From Micromonospora sp. WMMD1128 (GTDB lineage Bacteria > Actinomycetota > Actinomycetes > Mycobacteriales > Micromonosporaceae): 64,000 nt of DNA. Below, piece by piece: positions 8,345 to 16,419 of the stretch. The notes beneath the pieces were generated by a model. The model had not been told where the DNA came from, searched no databases, and saw only the letters and a program-made list of their open reading frames with translations. The stretch lies in contig NZ_CP114902.1 in NCBI RefSeq assembly GCF_027497235.1, positions 310,001-374,000 of the forward strand, written 5' to 3'. A program made the position numbers and the translations under genes. How positions within the stretch are numbered: position 1 is the stretch's first letter; each line of letters starts with the position of its first letter.

Positions 8345-8390
8345 GGCGGGGGCCCTTCTTATCGCCAGGCTGATAACAAGGGCCCCCGCC
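8345..8390. repeat. GGGGGCCC inverted repeat between divergent genes
   Basis: Perfect 13-bp arms GGCGGGGGCCCTT (8345-8357) and AAGGGCCCCCGCC (8378-8390) around a 20-bp loop containing a CTTATC/GATAAC extension. Same family as 4907-4963 and 48876-48952, but here it separates two divergent genes, so it cannot simply be a 3' terminator; it may insulate the two promoters. Confidence 0.75.
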
Positions 8391-8437
8391 TAACACGTGC
8401 CCGGCGCGGGTGCCGGGGTGGGCGTTAGGCTCGGCCC

Positions 8438-9358
8438 ATGCTCCGTTCCGTCATCCTCGCCGCCTCCCGGTCATCCCAGGTGGAGCGGCTCGTCGCGACG
8501 GCCCCGTTCACCCGGGACGTCGTCCGCCGGTTCGTCGCCGGCGCCGGCACCGACGACGCGCTGCGCGCGACCCGCGCACTCGTCGCCGACGGCCAAGCGG
8601 TCACCCTCGACTACCTGGGCGAGGACACCACCACCGGTGAGCAGGCGAACGCCACCCGGGACGAATACGTGAAACTGCTGCGCCTGCTCGGTGCCGCCGG
8701 GCTCACCCCGGCCGCCGAGGTCAGCGTGAAGCTCTCCGCGCTCGGCCAGATGTTCGACGAGCAGCTCGCGTACGAGAACGTGCGGGCGATCTGCGCGGCG
8801 GCCGACGCGGCGGGCACCACGGTCACGCTGGACATGGAAGATCACACCACCACCGACTCGACGCTCGACGTCCTGACCAAGCTGCGCAAGGACCACCCGT
8901 CGACGGGCGCGGTGCTCCAGGCGTACCTGCGACGGACCGAGTCGGACTGCCGCGAGCTGGCCTCCGCCGGGTCCCGGGTGCGGCTGTGCAAGGGGGCCTA
9001 CCGGGAGCCGGAGTCGGTGGCCTACCAGTCCGCCCGCGAGGTGGACAAGTCATACGTGCGCTGCATGAACGTGCTGATGGCGGGCGACGGCTACCCGATG
9101 CTCGCCACCCACGACCCGCGCCTGATCGCGATCGGCGAGGACCGGGCGCGCTGGTTCGACCGCGACCCGGGCCGGTTCGAGTTCCAGATGCTCTACGGCA
9201 TCCGCCCGGACGAGCAGAAGCGTCTGGTCGGCGAGGGCTACACGGTGCGTACCTACGTTCCCTACGGCGACCAGTGGTACGGCTACCTGATGCGCCGACT
9301 GGCCGAGCGCCCGGCCAACCTGGCGTTCTTCGGCCGCGCGGTGATGTCGACGACGTGA
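8438..9358 (+). CDS. putB: Proline dehydrogenase (FAD)
   Basis: Oxidises L-proline to pyrroline-5-carboxylate, feeding electrons to FAD and the respiratory chain. 306-aa monofunctional form, usual for Gram-positives and actinobacteria. Barrel motifs: TLDYLGEDTT, VSVKLSALGQM, TLDMEDHTTTDSTL, RVRLCKGAYREPES, LATHDPRLI and the substrate-binding YLMRRLAERPAN near the C-terminus. Leaderless: TAGGCT (8426-8431) is 6 nt before ATG. No P5C dehydrogenase gene is in the window. Confidence 0.93.
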   Translation: MLRSVILAASRSSQVERLVATAPFTRDVVRRFVAGAGTDDALRATRALVADGQAVTLDYLGEDTTTGEQANATRDEYVKLLRLLGAAGLTPAAEVSVKLSALGQMFDEQLAYENVRAICAAADAAGTTVTLDMEDHTTTDSTLDVLTKLRKDHPSTGAVLQAYLRRTESDCRELASAGSRVRLCKGAYREPESVAYQSAREVDKSYVRCMNVLMAGDGYPMLATHDPRLIAIGEDRARWFDRDPGRFEFQMLYGIRPDEQKRLVGEGYTVRTYVPYGDQWYGYLMRRLAERPANLAFFGRAVMSTT

Positions 9359-9359
9359 G

Positions 9360-9817
9360 TCAGCCGTTCGACCAGGTCCGGGTGCACAGCACGAGGCGGT
9401 AGCCGTCCGGGTCGGCGAACGCGATCCCCCACCCGACGGCTCCAGGTCGTGGCGCGGCGTCAGACGCGCCGAGCTGGAGTTGTCGTCGTCCCAGTAGGGG
9501 CCGGCGGAGACCCTGGTCCCGCCGGCCCCTTCCAGTCTCGCCACCAGCCCGTCCTCGACCGGCCCGTCCAGGTAGAGCACGAACAGGTCCGCCTCGGTGG
9601 GGCGCGGGTCGACGGTCAGCGCCGCGCCGCCCACCAGCTCCAGGTGCCAGCCCGCGCCGGGTCGGCCGAGCATCACCAGGTCGTGTTCGCCCGGGCCGTC
9701 GGCCGCGTCCCGGTAGAGCACGTCCAGGCCCAGGCCGTCGGCATAGAACCGTTCGGCTGCGGGCAGGTCGCGGCTGGGCCGGGCGAGGCGTACGTGGGTG
9801 TCGGCGGAGATCGGCAT
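9360..9817 (-). pseudogene. VOC/glyoxalase-family protein, frameshifted
   Basis: From ATG 9817 the reading HVRLARPSRDLPAAERFYAD, HLELVGGAAL and DLFVLYLDGPVEDGLV is a typical single VOC domain. At about 9435-9445, after GPYWDDD and a low-complexity stretch, the expected C-terminal block GWGIAFADPDGYRLVLC continues in another frame and stops at 9360-9362. The N-terminal frame would instead run on into the proline dehydrogenase antisense. A one- or two-base change inactivates or drastically alters the protein, unless it is a sequencing error. Likely role before decay: metal-dependent detoxification or resistance. Confidence 0.7.
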
Positions 9818-9857
9818 GCGGTGATCGTGCGACCTCAGGTCGGGTTGAGGTCAACAC

Positions 9858-9887
9858 TTGACGCTAAAAGCTAATGACATTAGCTTT
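9858..9887 (+). promoter_or_regulatory. Promoter with 21-bp TetR operator
   Basis: TTGACG (9858-9863), a 17-bp spacer and TAGCTT (9881-9886) make a near-consensus promoter 7 nt before ATG 9894. The 21-bp palindrome AAAGCTAATG-A-CATTAGCTTT (9867-9887) has perfect 10-bp arms and covers the spacer and the -10. It is the obvious operator for the TetR protein encoded second in this operon. Confidence 0.85.
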
Positions 9888-9893
9888 GCGGCT

Positions 9894-10688
9894 ATGACAG
9901 TTAGCCAGGTGTCGCGGGACGGTGGGACGATCGCCTACGAGGTGCACGGCACGGGGCCGCTCGTGGTGCTGTCGCACGGCATGGGGGAGAACCGGGCGGC
10001 CTTCCGGCACATGGTGCCGCTGCTGGTGGCGGCCGGCTACCGGGTCGCCGCCGTGGACGTACGCGGCCACGGCGACTCCAGCCCGCGCTGGCCCACGTAC
10101 GCCCCGGCGGCGGTCGGCAGTGACCTGCTGGCCGTGGTGCGGACGCTGGGTGGCGGGCCGGCCACCCTGGTCGGCAGCTCGTCCAGCGGTGCGGCCGTGG
10201 TCTTCGCCGCCGCCGAGGACCCGGCGCTGGTAGGCGGCATCGTGCAGGTCAGCCCGTTCGTCAAGGTGCCGGGGCCGAACCCGCTGATGCGGGCCGCCCA
10301 AGCCGCCGTGCTGCGCAGCCCGCGGCTGTTCGGGCTGTTCCACCGCACGCTCTTCCCGTGCGGGCGGCCGGCCGACGACGCCGCGTACCGCAGGGAGATG
10401 GTCGCCAAGCTGCGCGGCCGGATGGCCGCGGTGCGCGGCGTGGTCGCGCCGGTGGAGCCGCACTGGACCGCACGGGCACGCGAGGTGCGGCAGCCGGTGC
10501 TGATCCTGATGGGTACGAAGGACCCGGACTTCCCCGACCCGGGCGCCGAGGCGCGGGCCGCCCGCCGGCAGTTCGCCGTCGCCGAAGCCCGCATGATCGC
10601 CGACTCCGGCCACTATCCGCACGCCGACCAGCCCGACGCCACCGCCGCCGACCTGGTCGAGTTCCTGCGAGCGACCGCGCGTGCCTAG
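9894..10688 (+). CDS. Alpha/beta hydrolase
   Basis: 264-aa single-domain hydrolase. Oxyanion region LSHGMGENRAAF, then DVRGHGDSS, nucleophile elbow GSSSSG (second Ser after G), acidic residue in LILMGTKDPDFP, and catalytic His in IADSGHYPHADQP. Substrate unknown. Start ATG 9894 rather than GTG/ATG upstream, because the -10 box TAGCTT and operator occupy the upstream region. The stop overlaps the start of the TetR gene by 8 nt, so both are one autoregulated operon. Confidence 0.85.
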   Translation: MTVSQVSRDGGTIAYEVHGTGPLVVLSHGMGENRAAFRHMVPLLVAAGYRVAAVDVRGHGDSSPRWPTYAPAAVGSDLLAVVRTLGGGPATLVGSSSSGAAVVFAAAEDPALVGGIVQVSPFVKVPGPNPLMRAAQAAVLRSPRLFGLFHRTLFPCGRPADDAAYRREMVAKLRGRMAAVRGVVAPVEPHWTARAREVRQPVLILMGTKDPDFPDPGAEARAARRQFAVAEARMIADSGHYPHADQPDATAADLVEFLRATARA

Positions 10689-11250
10689 GGCCGGCCTGAC
10701 TCCGGTGACGGTGGTCCGGGAGGCGGCCGTGCTCGCCGACGAGGTCGGACACGACCGGCTGACCCTGGCCGCGCTGGCCGGCCGGCTCGGCGTCGCGCTG
10801 CCCAGCCTCTACAAGCATGTGCGCGGTGCGGACGCCCTGCGTCAGAAGCTCGCCGTGCTGGCCGCCACCGAGATGGCCGACGTGCTGACAAGCGCCGCCG
10901 CGGGCCGGGCCGGCGGCGACGCGTTGCGCGCCGTCGCCACCGCCTACCGGGGGTACGCGCACCGGCACCCCGGCCGCTACCCGGCCTCCCAGCGGGCGCC
11001 CGACCCGACCGACCCGGAGCACCTGGCCGCCGCCGAACGCGCCGTCGGCGCGATCTTCGCGATCCTGCACGGGTACGGCATCGACGGCGACGCGGCCGTC
11101 GACGCGACCCGGATGTTCCGGTCCACCGTGCACGGCTTCGTCACCCTGGAGGCGGCCGGTGGGTTCGGGCTGCCCCGCGACGTCGACCGCTCCTTTGAGC
11201 AGATGATCGACGGACTCGACGTCGCATACCGTGGCTGGCGGTCCCGCTGA
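10681..11250 (+). CDS. TetR family regulator with WHG domain
   Basis: 189 aa. N-terminal HTH with LTLAALAGRLGVALPSLYKHVRG (about 22-44), C-terminal TetR_C_33/WHG-type domain ending FVTLEAAGGFGLPRDVDRSFEQM, typical of this subfamily. It is the second gene of the hydrolase operon; the 21-bp palindrome at 9867-9887 is the probable binding site, giving autorepression relieved by a hydrolase substrate or product. GTG start overlaps the hydrolase 3' end. Confidence 0.88.
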   Translation: MPRAGLTPVTVVREAAVLADEVGHDRLTLAALAGRLGVALPSLYKHVRGADALRQKLAVLAATEMADVLTSAAAGRAGGDALRAVATAYRGYAHRHPGRYPASQRAPDPTDPEHLAAAERAVGAIFAILHGYGIDGDAAVDATRMFRSTVHGFVTLEAAGGFGLPRDVDRSFEQMIDGLDVAYRGWRSR

Positions 11251-11291
11251 ACGCCGGGCCGTCGTCTCCGGGCGGCACGACGAAGGGCGCG

Positions 11292-11615
11292 TTGGTGGGG
11301 CTCATCTTCCTGCTGGAGTTGGCGCTGCTGGCCGCCGCCGGGTTCTGGGGCTTCACGCTCGACACCGGCTGGCCGGTGCGGCTGCTCGCCGAACTGGGCG
11401 CGCCGCTGGCACTCGCCGTGACCTGGGGAGTGTTCTGCTCGCCCCGGGCCGCCGTGCCGCTGCCCGCCCCGGTCAAGCTCGGCATCCAGGCCGCCTGCTT
11501 CCTCACCGGCGGCCTGCTGCTCGCCCTTGCCGGCCACCCCGTCCCCGGCACGGTGCTGGTGCTCCTCTGGGCCGTGGACAAGGCCCTCCTGACCCACGCC
11601 GGCGCCCCCGTCTGA
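11292..11615 (+). CDS. Small integral membrane protein, YrdB/DUF2568 family
   Basis: 107 aa with four predicted hydrophobic helices (about 2-20, 30-48, 63-82, 86-100) and the family pattern FWGFTLDTGWPVR, VTWGVFCSP and LLWAVDKALL. Function unknown. The TTG (11292) or GTG (11295) start is uncertain. The frame is open further upstream to a CTG at 11247 that overlaps the stop codon of the TetR gene (CTGA), which would give NAGPSSPGGTTKGA as N-terminus and couple translation. Likely third gene of the hydrolase-TetR operon. Confidence 0.7.
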   Translation: MVGLIFLLELALLAAAGFWGFTLDTGWPVRLLAELGAPLALAVTWGVFCSPRAAVPLPAPVKLGIQAACFLTGGLLLALAGHPVPGTVLVLLWAVDKALLTHAGAPV

Positions 11616-11669
11616 CGCGCGTCCCCGCTCCCGCCGGCTCCCGCCGGCTGCTTCGCGAGCGTTGGCGGC

Positions 11670-11719
11670 AGATCTTGGTACGAATCCTTCCCCGGAGGGG
11701 CGTCCCCGTACCAAGATCT
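11670..11719. repeat. AGATCTTGGTACG inverted repeat
   Basis: Perfect 13-bp arms AGATCTTGGTACG (11670-11682) and CGTACCAAGATCT (11707-11719) with a GC-rich loop. A degenerate second unit follows (AGATCTTGG near 11732, CCTCCAAG near 11774). Lies 55 bp after the small membrane protein gene; may terminate it. Part of a 506-bp gene-free stretch (11616-12121). Confidence 0.75.
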
Positions 11720-11902
11720 CACCGTCGTCGGTAGATCTTGGAAGCGGAGGGCCCCTCTGGGGGCCATTTTCCTCCAAGTCACCTGGTCTCGTCGGGACGC
11801 CGCGCAGGCGTGAAAACGGGCAACCGGCCGCACGGTGGCCTGCTCTCCGGCCGGGTCTCGTGCGAGGAAGCGTGGGCGGTGATCGTTTGGCCATGATCAA
11901 CA

Positions 11903-11961
11903 CCAGTTCGGTGAAGTGGGGGCATCGCCGGTGGTCGGATACCGCCACATCACCGAACTGG
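11903..11961. repeat. CCAGTTCGGTGA inverted repeat
   Basis: Perfect 12-bp arms CCAGTTCGGTGA (11903-11914) and TCACCGAACTGG (11950-11961). The loop carries GGATACCGCCAC, also found in the palindrome at 61387-61430, and the left flank has TGATCAAC as in the 2437 family. Apart from this, the preceding palindrome and a leaderless promoter at its end, I see nothing else in the 11616-12121 gap. Confidence 0.7.
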
Positions 11962-12121
11962 CGTCCGGCCTACCGACGTCTCCCGAGCACCGGGGGCATC
12001 AAGACGGCCAAACGGGTGCAAGCTGAGTCTGTTTACCGGTCAGATCTGCCCACGGGGCCTGGGGCAGGGACTACTCGCCGGGCACTTTCCCGGAACGCCC
12101 GATTGGTCGTACCCTTCGCCC

Positions 12122-14014
12122 GTGACCGACGGCGACGAGCAGCCTCCCGGCCGGGCAGCCGACGGCGAGCAGCCTCCCGGCCGGGCAGCCGACGGCGAGC
12201 AGCCTCCCGGCCGGGCGGCCGACGGCGAGCAGCCTCTCGGCCGGGCAGCCGACGACGACGAACCCGGCCTCGGCTCGGGTGCGGGCGACGCGCGGCACCA
12301 GGGTGAGGGCTCGCCGGTCGACGATGTCGTGGCGACCACCGGTCCGACCAGCCGCTCTGCTCCCACAGCCGCGGACAGCACGGCACGCCCGACTGGGGGC
12401 GCTTCCGTCCCGGTGCCGGCGGCCGAGCCCGTCTCCGCGCCGGGCGGTGGTTCCGCCCTACGGTCGGTCGGCAATTCCGCTGTGGAGGCGACGCCGGAGC
12501 TGGCCGGACCCGAGCTGGCCGGACCCGAGCTGGCCGGACCCGAGCTGGCCGGACCCGGGCTGGTCGCAAGCAGAGCTGTCACACCGGAGCCGGTCGCATC
12601 CGCGCCGACACCGTCCGCGCCGACACCGGTCGCGTCCGCGCCGACCGCGTCGACCGGACCGACCGCGTCGACCGCGTCCGAGCCGAGCACCGTCGTGTTC
12701 GCCGTGCCACCTTCGACGTCAGCTCCGCCCGCCGGGGTGCCGCAGGCAGCCGTACCCGCGCCGACCCCGGCGGCGGGGAAGCGGCGGCGGTGGCCGTTGT
12801 GGACGGCGCTCGGGCTGGTGCTCGGGCTGGTCGCGGGCGCGGTTCCCGGCGTACTCCTTCGGGAGCCGGACGCGGCCGGGCGGCCGGCGGCGGGCGCGGC
12901 GGACCGGGGTACGGCGGCGCAGCGGCAGCTCGCCGAGCGGATGGTCGGGCAGCTCGACCGGCAGGCCGGGGCACTGCTCGGCGGTGACCGGGCCGGCTTC
13001 CTCGCGGTGGCGGAGCCGGCCGCCCGGCCGGCGCTGACCCGGCGGTACGCGGCGTTGCGCGCGCTGCGGGTCACGGTGTGGCGTCCGGCGGCGGACGGGG
13101 TGCCGGTGGCGGTGGACGGGCGGCCCGGGGAGTGGCGGCTCACGGTGACGGTGGGCTACTGCTTCGTGGAGCCCGGCTGCGCGCCGAGCACGGCGGGGAT
13201 GGGCACGCGGTGGCGGCTGGTGGGTGAGCAGCCGCGGCTGCTCGCCGTGGAGCGGTCCTTGACGGACCCGGCGGGCGTGCGTCCATGGGAGGTGAGCGAG
13301 CTGGCCGTGGCGGTCGGGAAGCGGGCGCTTGTGGCCACCACGCCGGCCCAGCGGGCGAAGCTGCCCGGGCTGCTCGGGCAGGCCGAGGCCGCCGCCCGGA
13401 CCGCCGACCGGTACGCGGTGGGCCCGCCGCCGGACCGGTACCTGGTCTACTACGCCGGCAAGGCTGAGTGGAAGCGCTGGTACGGCGGTGGCCGCCCGAA
13501 GTGGACCGCCGGTTACGCGGTCGGCGTCGGGGGTGGACGGCACGACGTGGTGCTCAACGCGCAGAGCCTCTCCCCGGCCGGCGTCGACGACCTGCTCCGG
13601 CACGAGTTGACCCACGCCGCCTCGCTGCCCGAGCAGGGGTACGCGGACCACGCGGACTGGTGGCTGGTGGAGGGACTGGCGGAGTACGCCGGCGCCGACG
13701 GGCAGCCGGTCGACCGCTACGAGGGGCTGGCCGAGGTGCGCAAGCTGATCCGCGGCGGATGGTCCGGCCGGCTCGACTCGGTGGCCCCGGACGACGACGC
13801 GACCGACGACCGGGTCGGCGGCGCGTACGGCCTCGGCTATCTGGCCGTTCGTCACCTGGTCGACAGGTACGGCGAGCAGCGGGTGCTGGACTTCTTCCGG
13901 GCGGTGGTGCACAAGCGCCGGTCCCCGGCGGAGGCCGCCGACGAGGTCTTCGGCGACCCGTGGCCGGAGCTGCACGACGACTGCGTCGCGTACGCCCGGG
14001 CGGTCGCCGGCTGA
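12122..14014 (+). CDS. Membrane-anchored putative gluzincin metallopeptidase
   Basis: 630 aa. Residues 1-220 are a low-complexity Pro/Ala/Gly region with two sets of tandem repeats. One transmembrane helix (about 222-246) follows KRRRW, so the C-terminal part is probably extracellular. The catalytic domain has HELTH (about 494-498) and a downstream Glu in WWLVEGLAEY, the HExxH..E pattern of gluzincins (peptidase MA-like), plus GAYGLGYLAVRHLVDRYG. Substrate unknown. GTG 12122 lies 6 nt after TACCCT (12110-12115): leaderless. The next gene has its own promoter. Confidence 0.75.
   Translation: MTDGDEQPPGRAADGEQPPGRAADGEQPPGRAADGEQPLGRAADDDEPGLGSGAGDARHQGEGSPVDDVVATTGPTSRSAPTAADSTARPTGGASVPVPAAEPVSAPGGGSALRSVGNSAVEATPELAGPELAGPELAGPELAGPGLVASRAVTPEPVASAPTPSAPTPVASAPTASTGPTASTASEPSTVVFAVPPSTSAPPAGVPQAAVPAPTPAAGKRRRWPLWTALGLVLGLVAGAVPGVLLREPDAAGRPAAGAADRGTAAQRQLAERMVGQLDRQAGALLGGDRAGFLAVAEPAARPALTRRYAALRALRVTVWRPAADGVPVAVDGRPGEWRLTVTVGYCFVEPGCAPSTAGMGTRWRLVGEQPRLLAVERSLTDPAGVRPWEVSELAVAVGKRALVATTPAQRAKLPGLLGQAEAAARTADRYAVGPPPDRYLVYYAGKAEWKRWYGGGRPKWTAGYAVGVGGGRHDVVLNAQSLSPAGVDDLLRHELTHAASLPEQGYADHADWWLVEGLAEYAGADGQPVDRYEGLAEVRKLIRGGWSGRLDSVAPDDDATDDRVGGAYGLGYLAVRHLVDRYGEQRVLDFFRAVVHKRRSPAEAADEVFGDPWPELHDDCVAYARAVAG
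12128..12250 (+). repeat. 30-bp coding tandem repeats (DGEQPPGRAA x4)
   Basis: Four nearly identical 30-33 bp units (12128-12160, 12161-12190, 12191-12220, 12221-12250) at the N-terminus of the metallopeptidase. The first has one extra GAC codon and the last a C-to-T change. A second array of four 15-bp units (GAGCTGGCCGGACCC, ELAGP) is at 12497-12556. Near-perfect DNA identity suggests recent slippage expansion. Confidence 0.9.
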
Positions 14015-14065
14015 GCACCGACGCGACGGGTCGCTGCGACGCCGACGGGTCGTAGCATGGGCCGG

Positions 14066-15454
14066 GTGGCCCGCACCCTCTCGCCGCGGCTGCCCGCGGC
14101 CCGCCGCCCCCGTCTCGTCACCGCACTCCTCGCCGTCGTCGCGCTGACCGGCACCACGGCCGCCAGTTGCGGCGACGACGACCCGGCGGTCACCGTCGCC
14201 CCGGTGGGTCGCGCGCTGGTCACCGAGGTCATCGACGCGCCCGCCACGGTGACCGCGCGGGCCGCCGCGACGCTCACCGCTCCCGCCGACGGCACCCTCG
14301 CCGCCCTGCGCGTCCAACCCGGCCAGCGGGTCACCAAGGGGCAGGTGCTCGCCGTGGTCGACTCGCCGGCCGCGCGGGACCGCCTGGCCCAGGCGCGGGA
14401 CGCGCTGCGCGCGGCGAAGCGGGCCGGCCGGGGTGTCGGCGCCGGCGACCTGGGCGGCCACCGCCGCGGCACCGACCGGGCCGCCGACGAGGCGTTCGCC
14501 GCCGCCCGCGCCGCCGCCGGCAAGGTCGGCGACCCGCGGGTACGCGCCGCGTTGCTGCTCCAGGTCGAGTCGGCGCAGCGGCAGTACGTCTCGGCCGCCC
14601 GCGCCGCCGACCGCGCGGTCACCGCCGTGCAGCGCGGCGTGGCGGGCCTGAACAGCGCCGTCAGCGCGCTGTCGGCCGCGCAGCGACTTCAGGCCCAGCA
14701 GGCGTACGACCTGGCGAAGGCGACTGTCGATGCGCCGACGCTGCGGGCCCCGATCGCCGGTGTGGTGCAGCCGGGTGGCACCCGGGCGGCGGCGCCGACC
14801 GACCTGGCCGGGCTGTTCGGCGCGACCGGTGGCGCGTCGGTGCCCGGCCTCGACCCGTCGGCGGTGGGCGGGGCCGGTTCGGGCGGCCCGCCGGCCGGCG
14901 TCGACGACGCGGTGCCGGCCGGTGGCCGGGTCACCGCCGGCACGCCTGTGCTCACCGTGGTGGACACCGGCCGGCTGGGCCTGCTCGCCGAGGTGGACGA
15001 GACCGACGTGCTGCTGGTCCGCGCCGGGGTGCCCGCCTCGGTCGAGCTGGACGCGGTGACCGGCGCGACGTACGACGCGACCGTGCGTTCGGTGGACGTG
15101 CTCCCCACCAGCTCGGCCCGGGGCGGGGTCACCTACCGGGTCCGGCTCGACCTGGGCGCCGGCCGGCTCGGCGAGGCGGAGGCCGCACCCGTGCCCCGCC
15201 CCGGCATGAACGCGGTGGTGCGGCTGCGGGTGCGGGAGGCGGCCGACGCGGTGGCGGTGCCGGCCTCGGCGGTCTTCTCCGCGGACGGGCGGGACGCGGT
15301 CTGGGTGCTGCGCGACGGCCGGGCGGACCGGGTCCCGGTGACCGTCGGCGTGCAGGGGCCGGACCTGGTGCAGATCGTGGACGGGGTGCGGGCCGGCGAC
15401 CGGGTGGTGGTGCGCGGCGCCGACCAGGTCCGCGACGGCCAGGAACTGCCGTGA
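14066..15454 (+). CDS. MacA-like periplasmic adaptor/HlyD-family protein
   Basis: 462 aa. Exported or lipid-anchored: hydrophobic segment then TAASCGDDD, a weak lipobox. The biotinyl-lipoyl half-motif ([30 protein letters not shown]) and its return half ([11 protein letters not shown]) flank a helical hairpin rich in Ala. Beta-barrel and C-terminal segments carry [14 protein letters not shown] and [16 protein letters not shown]. Start moved to GTG 14066 because TAGCAT (14053-14058) is a -10 box 7 nt before it; ATG 14057 would lie inside that box. First gene of a three-gene export operon with overlapping stops and starts. Confidence 0.85.
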   Translation: MARTLSPRLPAARRPRLVTALLAVVALTGTTAASCGDDDPAVTVAPVGRALVTEVIDAPATVTARAAATLTAPADGTLAALRVQPGQRVTKGQVLAVVDSPAARDRLAQARDALRAAKRAGRGVGAGDLGGHRRGTDRAADEAFAAARAAAGKVGDPRVRAALLLQVESAQRQYVSAARAADRAVTAVQRGVAGLNSAVSALSAAQRLQAQQAYDLAKATVDAPTLRAPIAGVVQPGGTRAAAPTDLAGLFGATGGASVPGLDPSAVGGAGSGGPPAGVDDAVPAGGRVTAGTPVLTVVDTGRLGLLAEVDETDVLLVRAGVPASVELDAVTGATYDATVRSVDVLPTSSARGGVTYRVRLDLGAGRLGEAEAAPVPRPGMNAVVRLRVREAADAVAVPASAVFSADGRDAVWVLRDGRADRVPVTVGVQGPDLVQIVDGVRAGDRVVVRGADQVRDGQELP

Positions 15455-16419
15455 CGGTCGCCGCGATCGAGGCGGTCGACGTGTCGCGCACGTACGAGCT
15501 GGACGGGGTGTCGGTGTCCGCGCTGCGCGGCGTGTCGCTCACCATCGACCAGGGCGAGTACGTGGCGGTGATCGGCCCGTCTGGTTCGGGCAAGTCCACG
15601 CTCATGCACCTGCTCGGCGGGTTGGACCGGCCCAGCGGCGGCAAGCTGGTGATCGGCGGCCGGGACGTCGCCACGCTCACCGCGCCCGAGTTGGCGACGC
15701 TGCGCAACGAGACGATCGGTTTCGTCTTCCAGGCGTTCCACCTGCTGGCCCGGACGTCCGCGGTGGACAACGTCGCGCTGCCGCTCGTCTATCGGGGCGT
15801 CGGGGCGCGGCAGCGGCGGGAACGGGCGGCGGCGATGCTCGGGCGGGTCGGGTTGGGGCACCGCCTGCACCACCGTCCCAACCAGCTCTCCGGCGGCGAG
15901 CAGCAACGGGTGGCGATCGCCCGTGCGCTTGTCACCGAGCCGGCGGTGCTGCTGGCCGACGAGCCCACCGGCAACCTGGACAGCGCCACCGGCGAGGCGG
16001 TGCTGGAGCTGTTGGAGCGACTGAACGCCGAGTCCGGGGTGGCCCTGGTGATGGTGACCCACGACCAGGAGGTGGCGGCTCGCGCGCGCCGGCGGATCGC
16101 CGTCCGGGACGGGCTGATCAGGTCGGACACCGGTCATGATCGACCGGCGTCGGGCGACGTCGGCGGACCTGCGACACTTGGTCGCGCTCCCAGCGCGGAG
16201 CCCCGGTCCGCGTCCGGAAGCGGTCCGGGGCACCCGTCCGGTGGCCCCGGTGGCGCCGCCGGGGCCACCGGACGCCTTCCGCGCGACGCCGGACGCCTTC
16301 CGCGCGACGCCGGACGCCTTCCGCGCGACGCCGGACGCCTTCCGCGCGACGCCGGACGCCTTCCGCGCGACGCCGGACGCCTTCCGCGCGACGCCGGGGA
16401 CGGCGGGGTCGCCGGATGA
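15451..16419 (+). CDS. MacB-type ABC transporter ATP-binding protein with repeat tail
   Basis: 322 aa. The ABC domain (1-225) has Walker [11 protein letters not shown]-loop FVFQAFHLL, signature [15 protein letters not shown], Walker [12 protein letters not shown] and H-loop VTHD, of the MacB/LolD group. GTG start overlaps the stop of the adaptor gene (GTGA). Unusually, the C-terminus continues for about 95 residues of Gly/Pro-rich sequence ending in six perfect GRLPRDA repeats, which the family lacks. The stop overlaps the permease ATG (ATGA). Confidence 0.9.
   Translation: MTVAAIEAVDVSRTYELDGVSVSALRGVSLTIDQGEYVAVIGPSGSGKSTLMHLLGGLDRPSGGKLVIGGRDVATLTAPELATLRNETIGFVFQAFHLLARTSAVDNVALPLVYRGVGARQRRERAAAMLGRVGLGHRLHHRPNQLSGGEQQRVAIARALVTEPAVLLADEPTGNLDSATGEAVLELLERLNAESGVALVMVTHDQEVAARARRRIAVRDGLIRSDTGHDRPASGDVGGPATLGRAPSAEPRSASGSGPGHPSGGPGGAAGATGRLPRDAGRLPRDAGRLPRDAGRLPRDAGRLPRDAGRLPRDAGDGGVAG
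16270..16395 (+). repeat. Six perfect 21-bp tandem repeats
   Basis: GGACGCCTTCCGCGCGACGCC repeated six times without change (6 x 21 = 126 bp), inside the 3' end of the ABC ATPase gene; in frame it gives GRLPRDA six times. The unit length is a multiple of three, so copy-number change does not break the frame. Total lack of divergence suggests a young, unstable array. Confidence 0.95.

Noticed and set aside
12719..14461. 580-codon minus-strand frame opposite the metallopeptidase
   Set aside because: Arg/Pro/His-rich composition typical of a shadow frame; the plus strand has HELTH and a membrane helix.
16270..16395. CRISPR array
   Set aside because: Head-to-tail 21-bp units without spacers, in frame inside a coding region.
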